Below are positions 44,189 to 52,240 of a stretch of DNA of 64,000 nucleotides, in pieces; within the stretch, counting starts at the first letter, position 1; every line of letters begins with the position of its first letter. A program made the position numbers and the translations under genes. Below the pieces are notes generated by a model that worked only from the letters and a program-made list of their open reading frames with translations, was not told where the DNA came from and did no database searches. This DNA comes from Leisingera coralii (lineage in GTDB: Bacteria; Pseudomonadota; Alphaproteobacteria; Rhodobacterales; Rhodobacteraceae): NCBI RefSeq assembly GCF_049056525.1, contig NZ_JBHUPT010000023.1, positions 1 to 64,000 on the forward strand. Reading direction: 5' to 3'.

Positions 44189-44966
44189 TTTCGCTGCTTT
44201 CGTTTTGTCCTGCGGTCAGGATGCGGGTTCCGGCGGCACGGGCGGCCTCAGCAAATTCTGCGGGCACGGGGCGGTCGGTGATCACCACGTCCAGATCGGC
44301 GATGTTGCAGATCCGCACCGGGGCGGAGCGGTCGAACTTGCTGCCGTCGCAGACCAGCACCTTTTGCCGCGCGTTCTTGAGGATGGCGCGGGCGACGGAG
44401 ACCTCGCGGGCGTCGTGGTCCATCACCGCGCCGTCGGCATCCAGCGCCGAGGCGCCGATGATCGCAAAATCCACCTTGTAGCGGGAGATGAATTCGACCG
44501 CGTCCTCGCCGACGATGGCGCCGTCGCTTTGCCGCACGGTGCCGCCGGCCAGGATCAGTTCCTTGGCCTGGCCGCCCATCATCATGCTGATAATGTTGAT
44601 GTTGTTGGAAATCACCGTCAGTCCGCGATGACCCGAAAGGGCGCGGGCCACCTGCTCGGTGGAGGTGCCGATGTTGAGGGTGAGGGAGCAATTGTCGGGG
44701 ATCAGTTCAGCGGCGGCCGCCGCCATCACCTGCTTGCCGTTTGCGTTCAGCTTGCGCCGGTCGGCGTAATCCTGGCTGGCCGCGGAGCTGAGCCGCACCG
44801 CGCCGCCATGCACGCGGGACAGCGCGCCGCGGGCGGAAAGGTCGCGCAGGTCCGCCCGTACCGTCTGCAACGAGACGCCAAAGCGCTGGGAGAGATCCTC
44901 GACCTCGACCCGGTCCTGCTGGTTCAGCAGGGCGATGATTTCGTTCTGACGGCTGGAGGCATCCAT
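44181..44966 (-). CDS. glpR: DeoR-family regulator, probable glycerol-3-phosphate repressor
   Basis: 261 residues. N-terminal DeoR helix-turn-helix (RQNEIIALLNQQDRVEVEDL, then FGVSLQTVRADLRDLSARG) and a sugar-phosphate-binding C-terminal domain (NIGTSTEQVARALSGHRGL; ADGAVMDHDAREVSVARAIL). The position before and overlapping glpD makes GlpR the natural reading. Ligand assignment to glycerol-3-phosphate is by context. Confidence 0.87.
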   Translation of the reverse strand: MDASSRQNEIIALLNQQDRVEVEDLSQRFGVSLQTVRADLRDLSARGALSRVHGGAVRLSSAASQDYADRRKLNANGKQVMAAAAAELIPDNCSLTLNIGTSTEQVARALSGHRGLTVISNNINIISMMMGGQAKELILAGGTVRQSDGAIVGEDAVEFISRYKVDFAIIGASALDADGAVMDHDAREVSVARAILKNARQKVLVCDGSKFDRSAPVRICNIADLDVVITDRPVPAEFAEAARAAGTRILTAGQNESSEND

Positions 44967-45054
44967 TTGCTTTCCTTTCGCTGCGATTCTCTAGCGTATT
45001 GCGCGCGGAGAGTCACGGTATGTTTTCGTTTTGATTTCGTTGGGCGTAAACACG

Positions 45055-45081
45055 AAAAAGGCGCGCCGTTGCGGGCGCGCC
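45055..45081 (-). terminator. Rho-independent terminator of the iron cluster
   Basis: On the minus strand, GGCGCGCC repeats at 45074-45081 and 45060-45067 form an eight-base stem with a six-base loop, followed by five T residues. It lies 25 bases after the DUF1513 stop codon. Confidence 0.75.
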
Positions 45082-45105
45082 TTTGCAGGTGTGGATGCGG
45101 TAGGC

Positions 45106-46185
45106 TCAGGCGAGCGGGATCAGGTGGTTGTCCCAGGCGAGGCCGGCCCGGTGCAGCGGCTGTTTGCCGGAGGCGGTGACTGCAAAGAACCGGCCTGTTC
45201 CGGTGCTGGCGGTGAAGCCGCCGGGCGCGAGGGCGAGGCCGCAGACATCCGGCATCCGGTATTCCTGCACAAGGTCGCCGCTGGCGGTGTCCATCAGCTG
45301 CAGCACGCCGCCGCGCGGGGAGGTGACGCCCACGATTGCACCGTCCGGGGAAAACGCGATGGAGCCGCCGTAGCCGTTGAGGTTCAGCACCCGCGGGTCG
45401 CCTTCCGCCATCAGCCTTGGGGTGCTCCCCGGTTTGTGGAGGCCTACGATTGGAACCAGCTCTGCCGCGTCCCCTTGCCACTGCATCGCAAACCCCACCG
45501 TGCCATCGGCGCGCATGGCGAGGTGGCGGATCGAGTTGAGATGCAGTTCCTGCGGCAGTTCCATCTGGTCCTGCAGCGTGCCGTCAAAGCGCAAGTAGCT
45601 GAGGTTCGGGCGCATGTCGGGCAGGTTCAGCTTGGCGCGGCCGCTGTCGGGGTGGGTTTCGATCCCGCCGTTGGCCACCACCAGCCCCGGCGCGTCCCGG
45701 CGCAGCAGCATATCGTGCGGGCCGATGCCGCCGGAGGAGAAAGCGCTGATGCGGCTGTAACCGCTCGTGGCGTCCCAGACGCCGATCACGCCGCGGGCGT
45801 TCTCGAAATCGTTTTCGGTGGTGAACAGGCGGCGGCCGTCCGGAGAGAAGGTGCCGTGGCCATAGAAGTGATGGCCTGCGGGCGGCTGCAGCCGCGCGAT
45901 GGCGGTGCCTGTCCGGCAGTCGATCACATCGGCAAAGCGGCCCGGGCGCCGGGCAAAGGCAACGGCCTCCGGCCGGACCGGGTGCGCGGCAGCAGCATGG
46001 CCGCGGCCGGGCAGCGGGTGGCGGAAGAGGATTTTGCCTTCACGTGTGAGGCCCGCGAGGAAGAAGCCGCCGCCAGCATCTTTGCCCGCCGACAGGAAAG
46101 CTGGGCTGCCAGCGCTGGCCCAGGTGGCTTGCGGAGCGAGGCCCGTGGCCAGCAGCCCGGCCAGAAATCCGCGGCGGCAGGTCAT
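45106..46185 (-). CDS. DUF1513 family protein, Tat-exported
   Basis: 359 residues. An N-terminal twin-arginine-like signal (CRRGFLAGLLATGLA) suggests periplasmic export. The body has WD-like or beta-propeller repeats (GHGTFSPDGRRLFTTENDFE; SIAFSPDGAIVGVTSPRGG), as in DUF1513 proteins. These are usually found after imelysin and di-heme protein genes and are tied to iron uptake; their biochemistry is not established. It is the last gene of the minus-strand unit, 16 bases after the second imelysin gene. Confidence 0.82.
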   Translation of the reverse strand: MTCRRGFLAGLLATGLAPQATWASAGSPAFLSAGKDAGGGFFLAGLTREGKILFRHPLPGRGHAAAAHPVRPEAVAFARRPGRFADVIDCRTGTAIARLQPPAGHHFYGHGTFSPDGRRLFTTENDFENARGVIGVWDATSGYSRISAFSSGGIGPHDMLLRRDAPGLVVANGGIETHPDSGRAKLNLPDMRPNLSYLRFDGTLQDQMELPQELHLNSIRHLAMRADGTVGFAMQWQGDAAELVPIVGLHKPGSTPRLMAEGDPRVLNLNGYGGSIAFSPDGAIVGVTSPRGGVLQLMDTASGDLVQEYRMPDVCGLALAPGGFTASTGTGRFFAVTASGKQPLHRAGLAWDNHLIPLA

Positions 46186-46201
46186 GCCGTGTCCCTTTCC
46201 C

Positions 46202-47197
46202 TTAGTCGCCGTCGAGCGCGTTGAAGCCGGCCGCGACGCCCAGGGCGGGGCCGAGGTCTTCGCTTATCAGAGCGCGCAGGTCCTTGATCTCCTGGCGCAG
46301 CGACTCGATGCGGAAGCGGCTGGCGGGATCCGCCACACCGGCGAACACCGGATCGTCGAGGGACTCGGCCTTGGCACGCGCCTTGGCAAAGCCCCCAGTG
46401 ATCTTGGCCTGCAGGTCCTCATTGCCGCCCGCAAGCGCCACTGCCAGCGGCTCCAGCGCGGTCAGCGACACCAGCACATGGCGCAGACTGCGGCCGGAGC
46501 GGCGGGCCTCGGCGCGGTTGGGGCGGGGTTTGTCAAACGTGCCCAGCGGACGGCCCAGGCGCATGTCGTCCATCACCTGCAGGCCGGTGGTCAGAGCCTT
46601 GAACAGTTCCTGGGTGATCTCGTCTTCGCTCTGATAGCGGCTGCCCGGCGCGCGCAGTTCGGCGGCGTAGTTTTGCTTCCAATCGGCGCTGATGGCTTGG
46701 GTGGTGGCCGCGATGTCTGCACTGATGGCGCGGGTCAGGGCGCAGCGGTAGTCTGCGCTGCCGGCGGTGGAGAGCTGCGGGTCATAGAGCAGGTATTCCA
46801 GCGCGTAGAAGCCGCGGGCAGCGATGGAGTAGCTGGCGAATTTGGCGGGGTCAGCGACGCCGGGGTCTTCGCTGCGGATCAGGTTGCCAAGCGCCTTGGG
46901 TGTCTTGCCGCGGCTGTCAGGCCAGAAGGCCAACGCGAAGGCGCGGCTGTCTGTTTCAGTCGGGCCAAAGCGGTAATGGCTGGCGGCGATCCAGGCGTCG
47001 AAGGCCTCCCCGTAAGCCGTGCGCAGGGGGTCGGATTGCCCTTCACAGTCTGCCTGCGCCGCCTCGGCGAGGGACTGGCTGTCCTGCGCCAGGTCCTCAA
47101 ACGCCGGGAGGATCAGCTGATCGGTGATGCTGCCGGACATCTCCGATGCCGCGGCGGGGGCGGCGGCAACGGCAAAGATCAGGGCAAGGGCGCGCAT
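46202..47197 (-). CDS. Imelysin-family protein, second copy
   Basis: 331 residues with a signal peptide (MRALALIFAVAAAPAAAS). A bihelical imelysin fold is expected (AASHYRFGPTETDSRAFALAFWPDS; SLRHVLVSLTALEPLAVAL). The GxHxxE motif of imelysin peptidase-like proteins is changed to GFYALE (129-134), His to Tyr, so metal binding should differ from that of the copy at 49915. It overlaps the di-heme gene by one base. Probably a periplasmic iron or heme-binding partner (inference). Confidence 0.85.
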   Translation of the reverse strand: MRALALIFAVAAAPAAASEMSGSITDQLILPAFEDLAQDSQSLAEAAQADCEGQSDPLRTAYGEAFDAWIAASHYRFGPTETDSRAFALAFWPDSRGKTPKALGNLIRSEDPGVADPAKFASYSIAARGFYALEYLLYDPQLSTAGSADYRCALTRAISADIAATTQAISADWKQNYAAELRAPGSRYQSEDEITQELFKALTTGLQVMDDMRLGRPLGTFDKPRPNRAEARRSGRSLRHVLVSLTALEPLAVALAGGNEDLQAKITGGFAKARAKAESLDDPVFAGVADPASRFRIESLRQEIKDLRALISEDLGPALGVAAGFNALDGD

Positions 47198-48726
47198 CAG
47201 AGGCTCTCCAGGAAGGAAATCAGCGCGGCGCGGTCCTGCGGCGGCAGCTTCACGACGCGGGCCTTGGCGGCCTCCGCTTCGCCGCCGTGCCACAGGATGG
47301 CCTCCAGCAGGGTGCGGGCGCGGCCGTCGTGCAGGAAGGTGGCGCGGGGCGAGACCTGCTGGGTGAGGCCGATCCCCCACAACGGCGCGGTGCGCCATTC
47401 GCGGCCCGTGGCGCGGGCCTCGGGGCGGTGGTCGGCGAGGCCTTCGCCCATGTCGTGCAGCAACAGGTCGGAATAGGGCCAGATCAGCTGGAAGCTCTGC
47501 TCCGGGCGGTCCTGCAGCCGGTGGGTCACGTATTTCGGCACATGGCAGTCGGTGCAGCCGCTGTCATAGAACACCTGCTTGCCGCGCAGCACCCGGGGAT
47601 CGCCGGTGCCCCGGCGGGCTGGCACGCCCAGATTGCGGCTGTAGAAGGTGACCAGATCCATGTTGGGCTGGTCGATCTCGGTTTCACGGGAATCATCTCC
47701 GCCATGCGGCGCGGTTTGGCAGGCAGTTTGGAGATCCGTGCATTCACCGGCATGGGCCGGGAACAGCGGGGTGGAGATGCCGATGTCGCCGGAGAAGGCC
47801 CCGGCAGACTGCTGGTGGACAGTCGGGGCGCCGGCCTTGAGACCGAAGCGGCCCAGCATGATGCGGTTGAACTCCGGCGACCAAACCAGATTGGCACGGC
47901 CGGAAATGCCGTCGCCGTTGGCGTCCTCCTCATCCGCGTGGGTGAGGATGTCCGCGGCAGGGATCGCTTCCAGCAGCCCGAGGCCGATCATCGGCGGCGC
48001 AACGCGGGGGCTGAGCATGGCGCCGCCGGCCAGCGGGCCGTAACCGAGGTTTGCGGCGGTGTAGCTTGGGCGGCGCAGGGTGGCGGTCTCGCCGCCGTTC
48101 AAGGCGATCTCGAATTCCTCGTACTCCACCTGCAGCTTGTATTCCGGGGCGATGCCGGGGGCGGAGAAATCCTGCAGCTGGCTGCCGTAGTTCGGGTCGG
48201 GCGCGGTGCCGATGTAGTCGCTGACCTGCTGCAGCTCCGGCGGCACCGGGCCGGGGACAGAGACGCGCAGGAACATGGTCGTTGAACTGTAATCCGGCTG
48301 CTCCGGCACATGGCCGCGGCCGTCCTTCAGGTGGCAGCGCTGGCAGGAGCGGGCGTTGTAGAGCGGGCCGAGCCCGTCGGACGCCTTGGTGGAGGCAGGC
48401 GAAAACACCCAGATCTTCTTGAACAGCCCGTTGCCGAGCTTGAATTCCAGCTCCTGCTCGAAGCTGAGATTGGCGGAGTGCTGGGAAAACGCCTCGTCAT
48501 CTGTCCGGGCGCGCACCGTGGCGGCACCTGCGGGCAGGTCCTCGTATGGTTCAGGTGCGGAGAAATCCGTGGCGGGGGCCGTGACGGCGCCGATCCGGGC
48601 GCGTTCGGCATCCGTGCGGGGAAGGGGGGAGAGGTGCGGGTCTGCCTGGTACCGGCTGGCCAGGTCCAGCGCCGCAAGGGGAGTGGCCGCCGCAAGCGCG
48701 GCAGCCAGGGCAATGTTAGTCTTCAA
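47197..48726 (-). CDS. Di-heme oxidoreductase-like protein (DUF1111)
   Basis: 509 residues if started at the TTG at 48726, which puts a fine signal peptide at the N-terminus (MKTNIALAAALAAATPLAA). An ATG at 48759 is an alternative, but it would place charged residues before the signal peptide and lie deeper inside bfr. Two c-type heme motifs are visible: CQRCH near the first quarter and CTDCH late. Family blocks include GLGPLYNARSCQRCHLKDGRG and DGISGRANLVW. Known as the di-heme thiol-oxidoreductase-like partner of imelysins in iron-uptake operons. Overlaps bfr by 11 bases and the imelysin gene by one. Confidence 0.85.
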   Translation of the reverse strand: MKTNIALAAALAAATPLAALDLASRYQADPHLSPLPRTDAERARIGAVTAPATDFSAPEPYEDLPAGAATVRARTDDEAFSQHSANLSFEQELEFKLGNGLFKKIWVFSPASTKASDGLGPLYNARSCQRCHLKDGRGHVPEQPDYSSTTMFLRVSVPGPVPPELQQVSDYIGTAPDPNYGSQLQDFSAPGIAPEYKLQVEYEEFEIALNGGETATLRRPSYTAANLGYGPLAGGAMLSPRVAPPMIGLGLLEAIPAADILTHADEEDANGDGISGRANLVWSPEFNRIMLGRFGLKAGAPTVHQQSAGAFSGDIGISTPLFPAHAGECTDLQTACQTAPHGGDDSRETEIDQPNMDLVTFYSRNLGVPARRGTGDPRVLRGKQVFYDSGCTDCHVPKYVTHRLQDRPEQSFQLIWPYSDLLLHDMGEGLADHRPEARATGREWRTAPLWGIGLTQQVSPRATFLHDGRARTLLEAILWHGGEAEAAKARVVKLPPQDRAALISFLESL

Positions 48727-49204
48727 CCTCTGCCATCTTGGTGGCGTTGAGCTGGGCATAGTTTTCGGCACCGATCCGGTCATGCAGTTCAAGCTGCGTT
48801 TCGAGGAAATCGATATGGCCTTCTTCGTCCGCCATCAGCTCTTCAAACAGCTTTTGTGAAACATAGTCGCCCGCCTTGTTGCAGGCGTCGCGGGCTTCCT
48901 TGTAGAGCTCACGGGCATCCACTTCGGCGGCAAGGTCGCATTCGAGAGTTTCTTTCGGGGTCTGTCCGATCCGCAGCGGGTCGAGTTTCTGCAGGTTCGG
49001 GTGGCCGCCGAGGAACAAAATCCTTTCAATCAATTTATCCGCGTGCTCCATCTCCTCGATGGATTCCTCGCGGCTTTTCTTGGCCATGCTGCCCAGGCCC
49101 CAATCTTCCTGCATCCGGTAGTGCAGCCAGTACTGGCTGACTGCCGTCAGCTCATGGCGCAGCGCTTTATTGAGATAGTCGATAACCTTGGCGTTGCCCT
49201 TCAT
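48716..49204 (-). CDS. bfr: Bacterioferritin
   Basis: 162 residues. 24-subunit iron-storage ferritin that also binds heme. Ligands of the di-iron ferroxidase centre: Glu18, Glu51, His54, and later Glu residues (LFEELMADEEGHIDFLE); the axial heme ligand is Met52 (EEMEHADKL). Starts inside the bfd gene (38-base overlap) and is followed by the di-heme gene. Full length. Confidence 0.95.
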   Translation of the reverse strand: MKGNAKVIDYLNKALRHELTAVSQYWLHYRMQEDWGLGSMAKKSREESIEEMEHADKLIERILFLGGHPNLQKLDPLRIGQTPKETLECDLAAEVDARELYKEARDACNKAGDYVSQKLFEELMADEEGHIDFLETQLELHDRIGAENYAQLNATKMAEVED

Positions 49205-49445
49205 TACTTTTCTCCCGAATTGATGCTGCGCGTAAATTCGTAAGCTGCGCAGGTACTTCCAGCTTACTGCTGGAACGCATCGTGTCGAGGAAAAGCGGCA
49301 TGCAGCCGCCGCAGTCAGCGGCTTTCCCCAGGGCGTGATAGATCTTGCCAGGGGTGATAATCGTTTCCGGATCGGCATTTCGCATCCAGTCGATGGCGGC
49401 GCGGATGTCGTAGTCCGATATGTTCGTGCAGTGGCAAACGATCAT
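49167..49445 (-). CDS. bfd: Bacterioferritin-associated ferredoxin
   Basis: 92 residues. [2Fe-2S] protein with ligands Cys4, Cys6 (MIVCHCTNISDYDIRAAI) and Cys45, Cys48 (ADCGGCMP), which reduces Fe(III) in bacterioferritin so that iron can be released. The C-terminal 38 bases overlap the bfr start, unusually large. It is the first gene of the bfd-bfr stretch; a candidate promoter lies 54 bases upstream. Confidence 0.93.
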   Translation of the reverse strand: MIVCHCTNISDYDIRAAIDWMRNADPETIITPGKIYHALGKAADCGGCMPLFLDTMRSSSKLEVPAQLTNLRAASIREKSNEGQRQGYRLSQ

Positions 49446-49498
49446 GCTGCTTGCGTCCTTGCCCGGTGGCGCGAAAGGCCAAGTGATTCCGTTGGGAA

Positions 49499-49528
49499 AT
49501 ATATCTGACAGATTTGCTGGGGTTTCAA
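49499..49528 (-). promoter_or_regulatory. Candidate promoter of bfd-bfr
   Basis: On the minus strand TTGAAA (49523-49528), an 18-base spacer, and ATATAT (49499-49504). It lies 54 bases ahead of the bfd start in an AT-rich patch within an otherwise GC-rich gap. No clear iron-regulator box was seen. Confidence 0.4.
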
Positions 49529-49842
49529 GGGTTAACCAGAGTAAAATGCTTGGGATTGCAGCGTGAGGCGGCAACTCGCCTGAAAAAGAGGGGACGCAAG
49601 CTGCGGCCCCGAGTGTGGTGCTGTTCAGGGGATGCCCGGCCTCGGCGAGGGAAAGCTCTGGCGTTAAGCGGGATGGGCAGGTTCACACCTGGCACGGTGC
49701 TTTTGGTGCCGGCCTTGCCGGCGCGGCCCGGGACGCCGAAAGAGAAATCCCGGGCCAGGGGAGGGTTTGCGGACAGCAAGGCCGTGGCGCTGAGGGGCAG
49801 CGCTGCGGGCGTTTTGATTTTCATGGAGGGGCTATTCGAAGT
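49529..49842. other. Intergenic stretch, no gene supported
   Basis: The gap between the imelysin and bfd genes. Short frames on both strands lack ribosome sites and domain signals. Several small inverted repeats (GCCGGC, CCCGGG types) occur, but none with a clear terminator tail. I see nothing definite in it. Confidence 0.4.
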
Positions 49843-49879
49843 GGGGGAGCCTCGCTGCAGTCCGCTGGCTGGCTCCCCC
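49843..49879 (-). terminator. Inverted repeat downstream of imelysin
   Basis: Perfect nine-base stem GGGGGAGCC/GGCTCCCCC with a 19-base loop, 36 bases after the imelysin stop. No T-run follows; it may still protect or end the message. Confidence 0.45.
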
Positions 49880-49914
49880 GGTTCTTCGGATCGTCTGATT
49901 ATTTGGCTGAGGAC

Positions 49915-51183
49915 TTAGTTGAAGACCGCAGAGGGGTTGTCGAGGCTGTCGGAGCCTTCGATGGCAACGCCGTCCAGGTCCAGCGTGGTCACGATGCGCT
50001 CGATCGAGCGGGTCTGGCCGATCAGCCCGTTCACGCCGCCCATCACCAGTGCTTCGCCGGCTTTGTTGCCTTGGGCCAGCATCTGGTCATAGGAGAAGCC
50101 AGCCTCAGCCGCGGTCTTGATGCGGCCAAGCGCCAGCATAGTGTCCGACAGCTTGCCGCGCATCTCGGCGTCCAGATCCGCGTCCTTGGCGGCCACCAGA
50201 TCCGAAAGCGACGGACCGGAGACCAGCGCGCCGTTCACCCGGACATATTCGCCCAGATAGACGTTCTGCACGCCCAGCCCGTCGTAGTAGTGGCTGTTGT
50301 GGGTGTTGTCGGAGAAGCAGTCGTGCTCTTCCTCCGGGTCGTTCAGCATCAGGCCCAGACGCATCCGCTCCCCTGCCTGCTCGCCGTAGGACAGTGAGCC
50401 CATGCCGGTCAGTATCGCGGTGATGCCGGCGTTTTCATCGGCCAGCAGGGCGGTGCGGGCCTCGCCCTCGGCGCCCCATTGGGAAGCCATCCACTCCAGG
50501 TCGGAGATCAGCAGGTCGGTGGCGGCCTGCAGGTATTCGCCGCGGCGTTCGCAGTTGCCGCCGGTGCAGGTGTCGCCTGCCGCATAGTCGGTCCAGGGGC
50601 GGTCGCCCGCGCCGTGCTCCGTGCCCTTCAGATCCTGGCCCCAGAGCAGGAATTCGATGGCGTGGTAGCCGGTGGCGACGTTGGCTTCCACACCGTCGGC
50701 CTCATGCAGGGCGCCCTCCAGCAGTTCCGGGGTGATTTTGGCGGCGTCGACCGCCTTGCCCGACAGCTCGAAGCTGGGGGTGGCGATCACGTTCAGCGCC
50801 GCTAGGGTGTTTTCCTCGGCCGGCCCGCCATAGGAGGCGTCGACATAGTCGATCAGGCCCTCGTCCAGCGGCCAGGCGTTCACCTTGCCTTCCCAGTCGT
50901 CGACGATGGCGTTGCCGAAACGGAACACCTCGGACTGCTGGTAGGGAACGCGGGCAGCGATCCAGGCGGCGCGGGCGGCTTCCAGGGTTTCCGCCGACGG
51001 CTGTGCAACCAGCGCGTCCACGGCGGCCTTCAGCACCTGCGCGGTGGCGAGGCTGTCCTGATACTTGGCCTCGGCGATGTTGGCGTAGTTGGTCAGCACC
51101 GCGGATTTGTCAGCGGCCAGCGCGGCGGAGGCGCCAAAGGTCAGACCGGCCAGAGCCGTGCCTGCGAGAAACAGGGATTTCAT
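49915..51183 (-). CDS. Imelysin-family iron-regulated protein, first copy (IrpA/ICMP-like)
   Basis: 422 residues with a signal peptide (MKSLFLAGTALAGLTFGASAALA). The imelysin motif GYHAIEFLLWGQ (GxHxxE, 172-177) and a FGNAIVDDWEGKVNAWPLDEGL block match iron-regulated IrpA-type proteins. It is periplasmic and probably binds iron or an iron complex. It follows the 159-residue unknown gene by 26 bases, in the hemP unit. An inverted repeat follows it. Confidence 0.9.
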   Translation of the reverse strand: MKSLFLAGTALAGLTFGASAALAADKSAVLTNYANIAEAKYQDSLATAQVLKAAVDALVAQPSAETLEAARAAWIAARVPYQQSEVFRFGNAIVDDWEGKVNAWPLDEGLIDYVDASYGGPAEENTLAALNVIATPSFELSGKAVDAAKITPELLEGALHEADGVEANVATGYHAIEFLLWGQDLKGTEHGAGDRPWTDYAAGDTCTGGNCERRGEYLQAATDLLISDLEWMASQWGAEGEARTALLADENAGITAILTGMGSLSYGEQAGERMRLGLMLNDPEEEHDCFSDNTHNSHYYDGLGVQNVYLGEYVRVNGALVSGPSLSDLVAAKDADLDAEMRGKLSDTMLALGRIKTAAEAGFSYDQMLAQGNKAGEALVMGGVNGLIGQTRSIERIVTTLDLDGVAIEGSDSLDNPSAVFN

Positions 51184-51209
51184 GATATGCGTCCTTGGGT
51201 TTTGTGGCT

Positions 51210-51689
51210 TCAATGAAGGGTGGCAGCGGCTGGCCGTGCCGGTTGCGGCGGCGGCTGAACGCCCATGATCTGCTGCAGCAGCAGGCCGCAGTCAGAGGCG
51301 AGCCGGGTCAGCTCCTGCGCCTTGCGCGGGGTGACAATCAGCGAGGCGAGGATGTGCGCGTCGTCCTGCTGCCCCTCGGCGGCGGAGGCCAGCAGGTTGG
51401 CAAAACAGTTCTCATCCGCGCCGAGGCACTTGCAGGTCATGCCGTGGCGCACCAGCGGGCGGCGGCCGTGGGCGGCGCAGAAGTTGCAGAGATAGCCAAA
51501 GGCCTCGAACGCGGCTTCGGCCATTTCCGGGCCGAAGTTGACCTCAAAGTCGCGGCGCATCTGCTCGCGGGTCTCAGCGCCGGAAAACCAATGGCGCAGG
51601 TAGATCACCGCGCCGGCTTCAAGCGGCGGCAGATCGGACAGAGTGCCGACGGTGACGCCGCCGCGGGGCGTTGGGGTCTCGGGGCTCAT
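51210..51689 (-). CDS. Hypothetical Cys-containing protein of the hemP unit
   Basis: 159 residues with no signal peptide. Five cysteines lie in one segment (Cys68, 71, 86, 88 and 95: FGYLCNFCAAH, then MTCKCLGADENCF), a spacing that could bind a metal, heme or Fe-S cluster. The tail is rich in Pro and Ala (QPPPQPARPAAATLH). I do not recognise the family. It sits between hemP (ten bases) and imelysin, so an iron or heme-linked role is inferred. Confidence 0.65.
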   Translation of the reverse strand: MSPETPTPRGGVTVGTLSDLPPLEAGAVIYLRHWFSGAETREQMRRDFEVNFGPEMAEAAFEAFGYLCNFCAAHGRRPLVRHGMTCKCLGADENCFANLLASAAEGQQDDAHILASLIVTPRKAQELTRLASDCGLLLQQIMGVQPPPQPARPAAATLH

Positions 51690-51699
51690 CGCCGTCTGC

Positions 51700-51870
51700 T
51701 CACTTGGTCAGGATCAGCTTGCCTGCGCGGGTGATGCGCAGCGAATAGATCTGGCCGTTCAGCAGGATGCGGGCCTGCACGCCGCCGCGGGTCAGGTCCT
51801 CGGCGTGGTAGGTGGGGAAAACTTCGGTGGTTGCGGTGGTGGGCACCGGCTTGGAGGCAATCTGGTTCAT
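51700..51870 (-). CDS. hemP: Hemin uptake protein HemP
   Basis: 56 residues. The C-terminal block ARILLNGQIYSLRITRAGKLILTK (cited as YSLRITRAGKLILTK) is the HemP signature; the N-terminus is variable. HemP proteins are iron-regulated small factors of heme uptake that may act in gene activation. It overlaps the 63-residue ORF by four bases and is followed by the Cys-containing unknown. Confidence 0.9.
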   Translation of the reverse strand: MNQIASKPVPTTATTEVFPTYHAEDLTRGGVQARILLNGQIYSLRITRAGKLILTK

Positions 51871-52058
51871 GACTTTCGCCCATTGCTGAATTCCGCCCTG
51901 TCCAGAAGCCATTCCAGACAAAAGCCGGACAGAGCGCCGGACGACGCAAAGACCTGCGGCCACAGGTGGCGCATGTCCTCCGGTTCCAGCTCCTTGACTT
52001 GAGGGCCGCGGGGGCGGCTGTCTCCGTTCGGCATGGGGGCGATCTCGGTTGATGACAC
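51867..52058 (-). CDS. Small hypothetical protein upstream of hemP
   Basis: 63 residues starting at GTG (52058) and overlapping hemP by four bases (ATGA), a sign of translational coupling. The sequence includes MRHLWPQVFASSGALSGFCLEWLLD; no family recognised. Coding bias is consistent with the neighbours. It follows the AT-rich regulatory region with a palindrome at 52150-52163. Confidence 0.55.
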   Translation of the reverse strand: MSSTEIAPMPNGDSRPRGPQVKELEPEDMRHLWPQVFASSGALSGFCLEWLLDRAEFSNGRKS

Positions 52059-52109
52059 GTCACTCGGGCTCGCCTGATCCGAGTCAGGCTGGCTGGAATG
52101 CCGTATTCC

Positions 52110-52163
52110 TGAATTAATTGCTCAGGTATGTCAATCCGAGTTTTTTAGTAAGAATTAATTCTT
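52110..52163 (-). promoter_or_regulatory. AT-rich promoter region of the hemP unit with a 14-base palindrome
   Basis: The perfect palindrome AAGAATTAATTCTT (52150-52163) is followed, on the minus strand, by TTGACA (52121-52126) and an AT-rich stretch. Iron regulators of alphaproteobacteria (Irr, RirA, Fur/Mur) bind palindromes of this size. The hemP-imelysin unit is classically iron-regulated, so this is a candidate operator. The regulator is not identified by sequence. Confidence 0.5.
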
Positions 52164-52190
52164 GTGCAAACGCAACGGGATGGGCCCAAC

Positions 52191-52217
52191 AGAAAGGGCC
52201 GCCCGGTGGGCGGCCCT
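52191..52217 (-). terminator. Rho-independent terminator of metG
   Basis: Perfect ten-base stem AGGGCCGCCC/GGGCGGCCCT with a three-base loop, followed on the minus strand by TTCT, 24 bases after the metG stop codon. Confidence 0.75.
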
Positions 52218-52240
52218 CTGCAAATTCAGTTGTGGCAGCC

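Noticed and set aside
49615..50397. 260-residue plus-strand frame
   Set aside because: Mostly antisense to the first imelysin; no ribosome site or domain.
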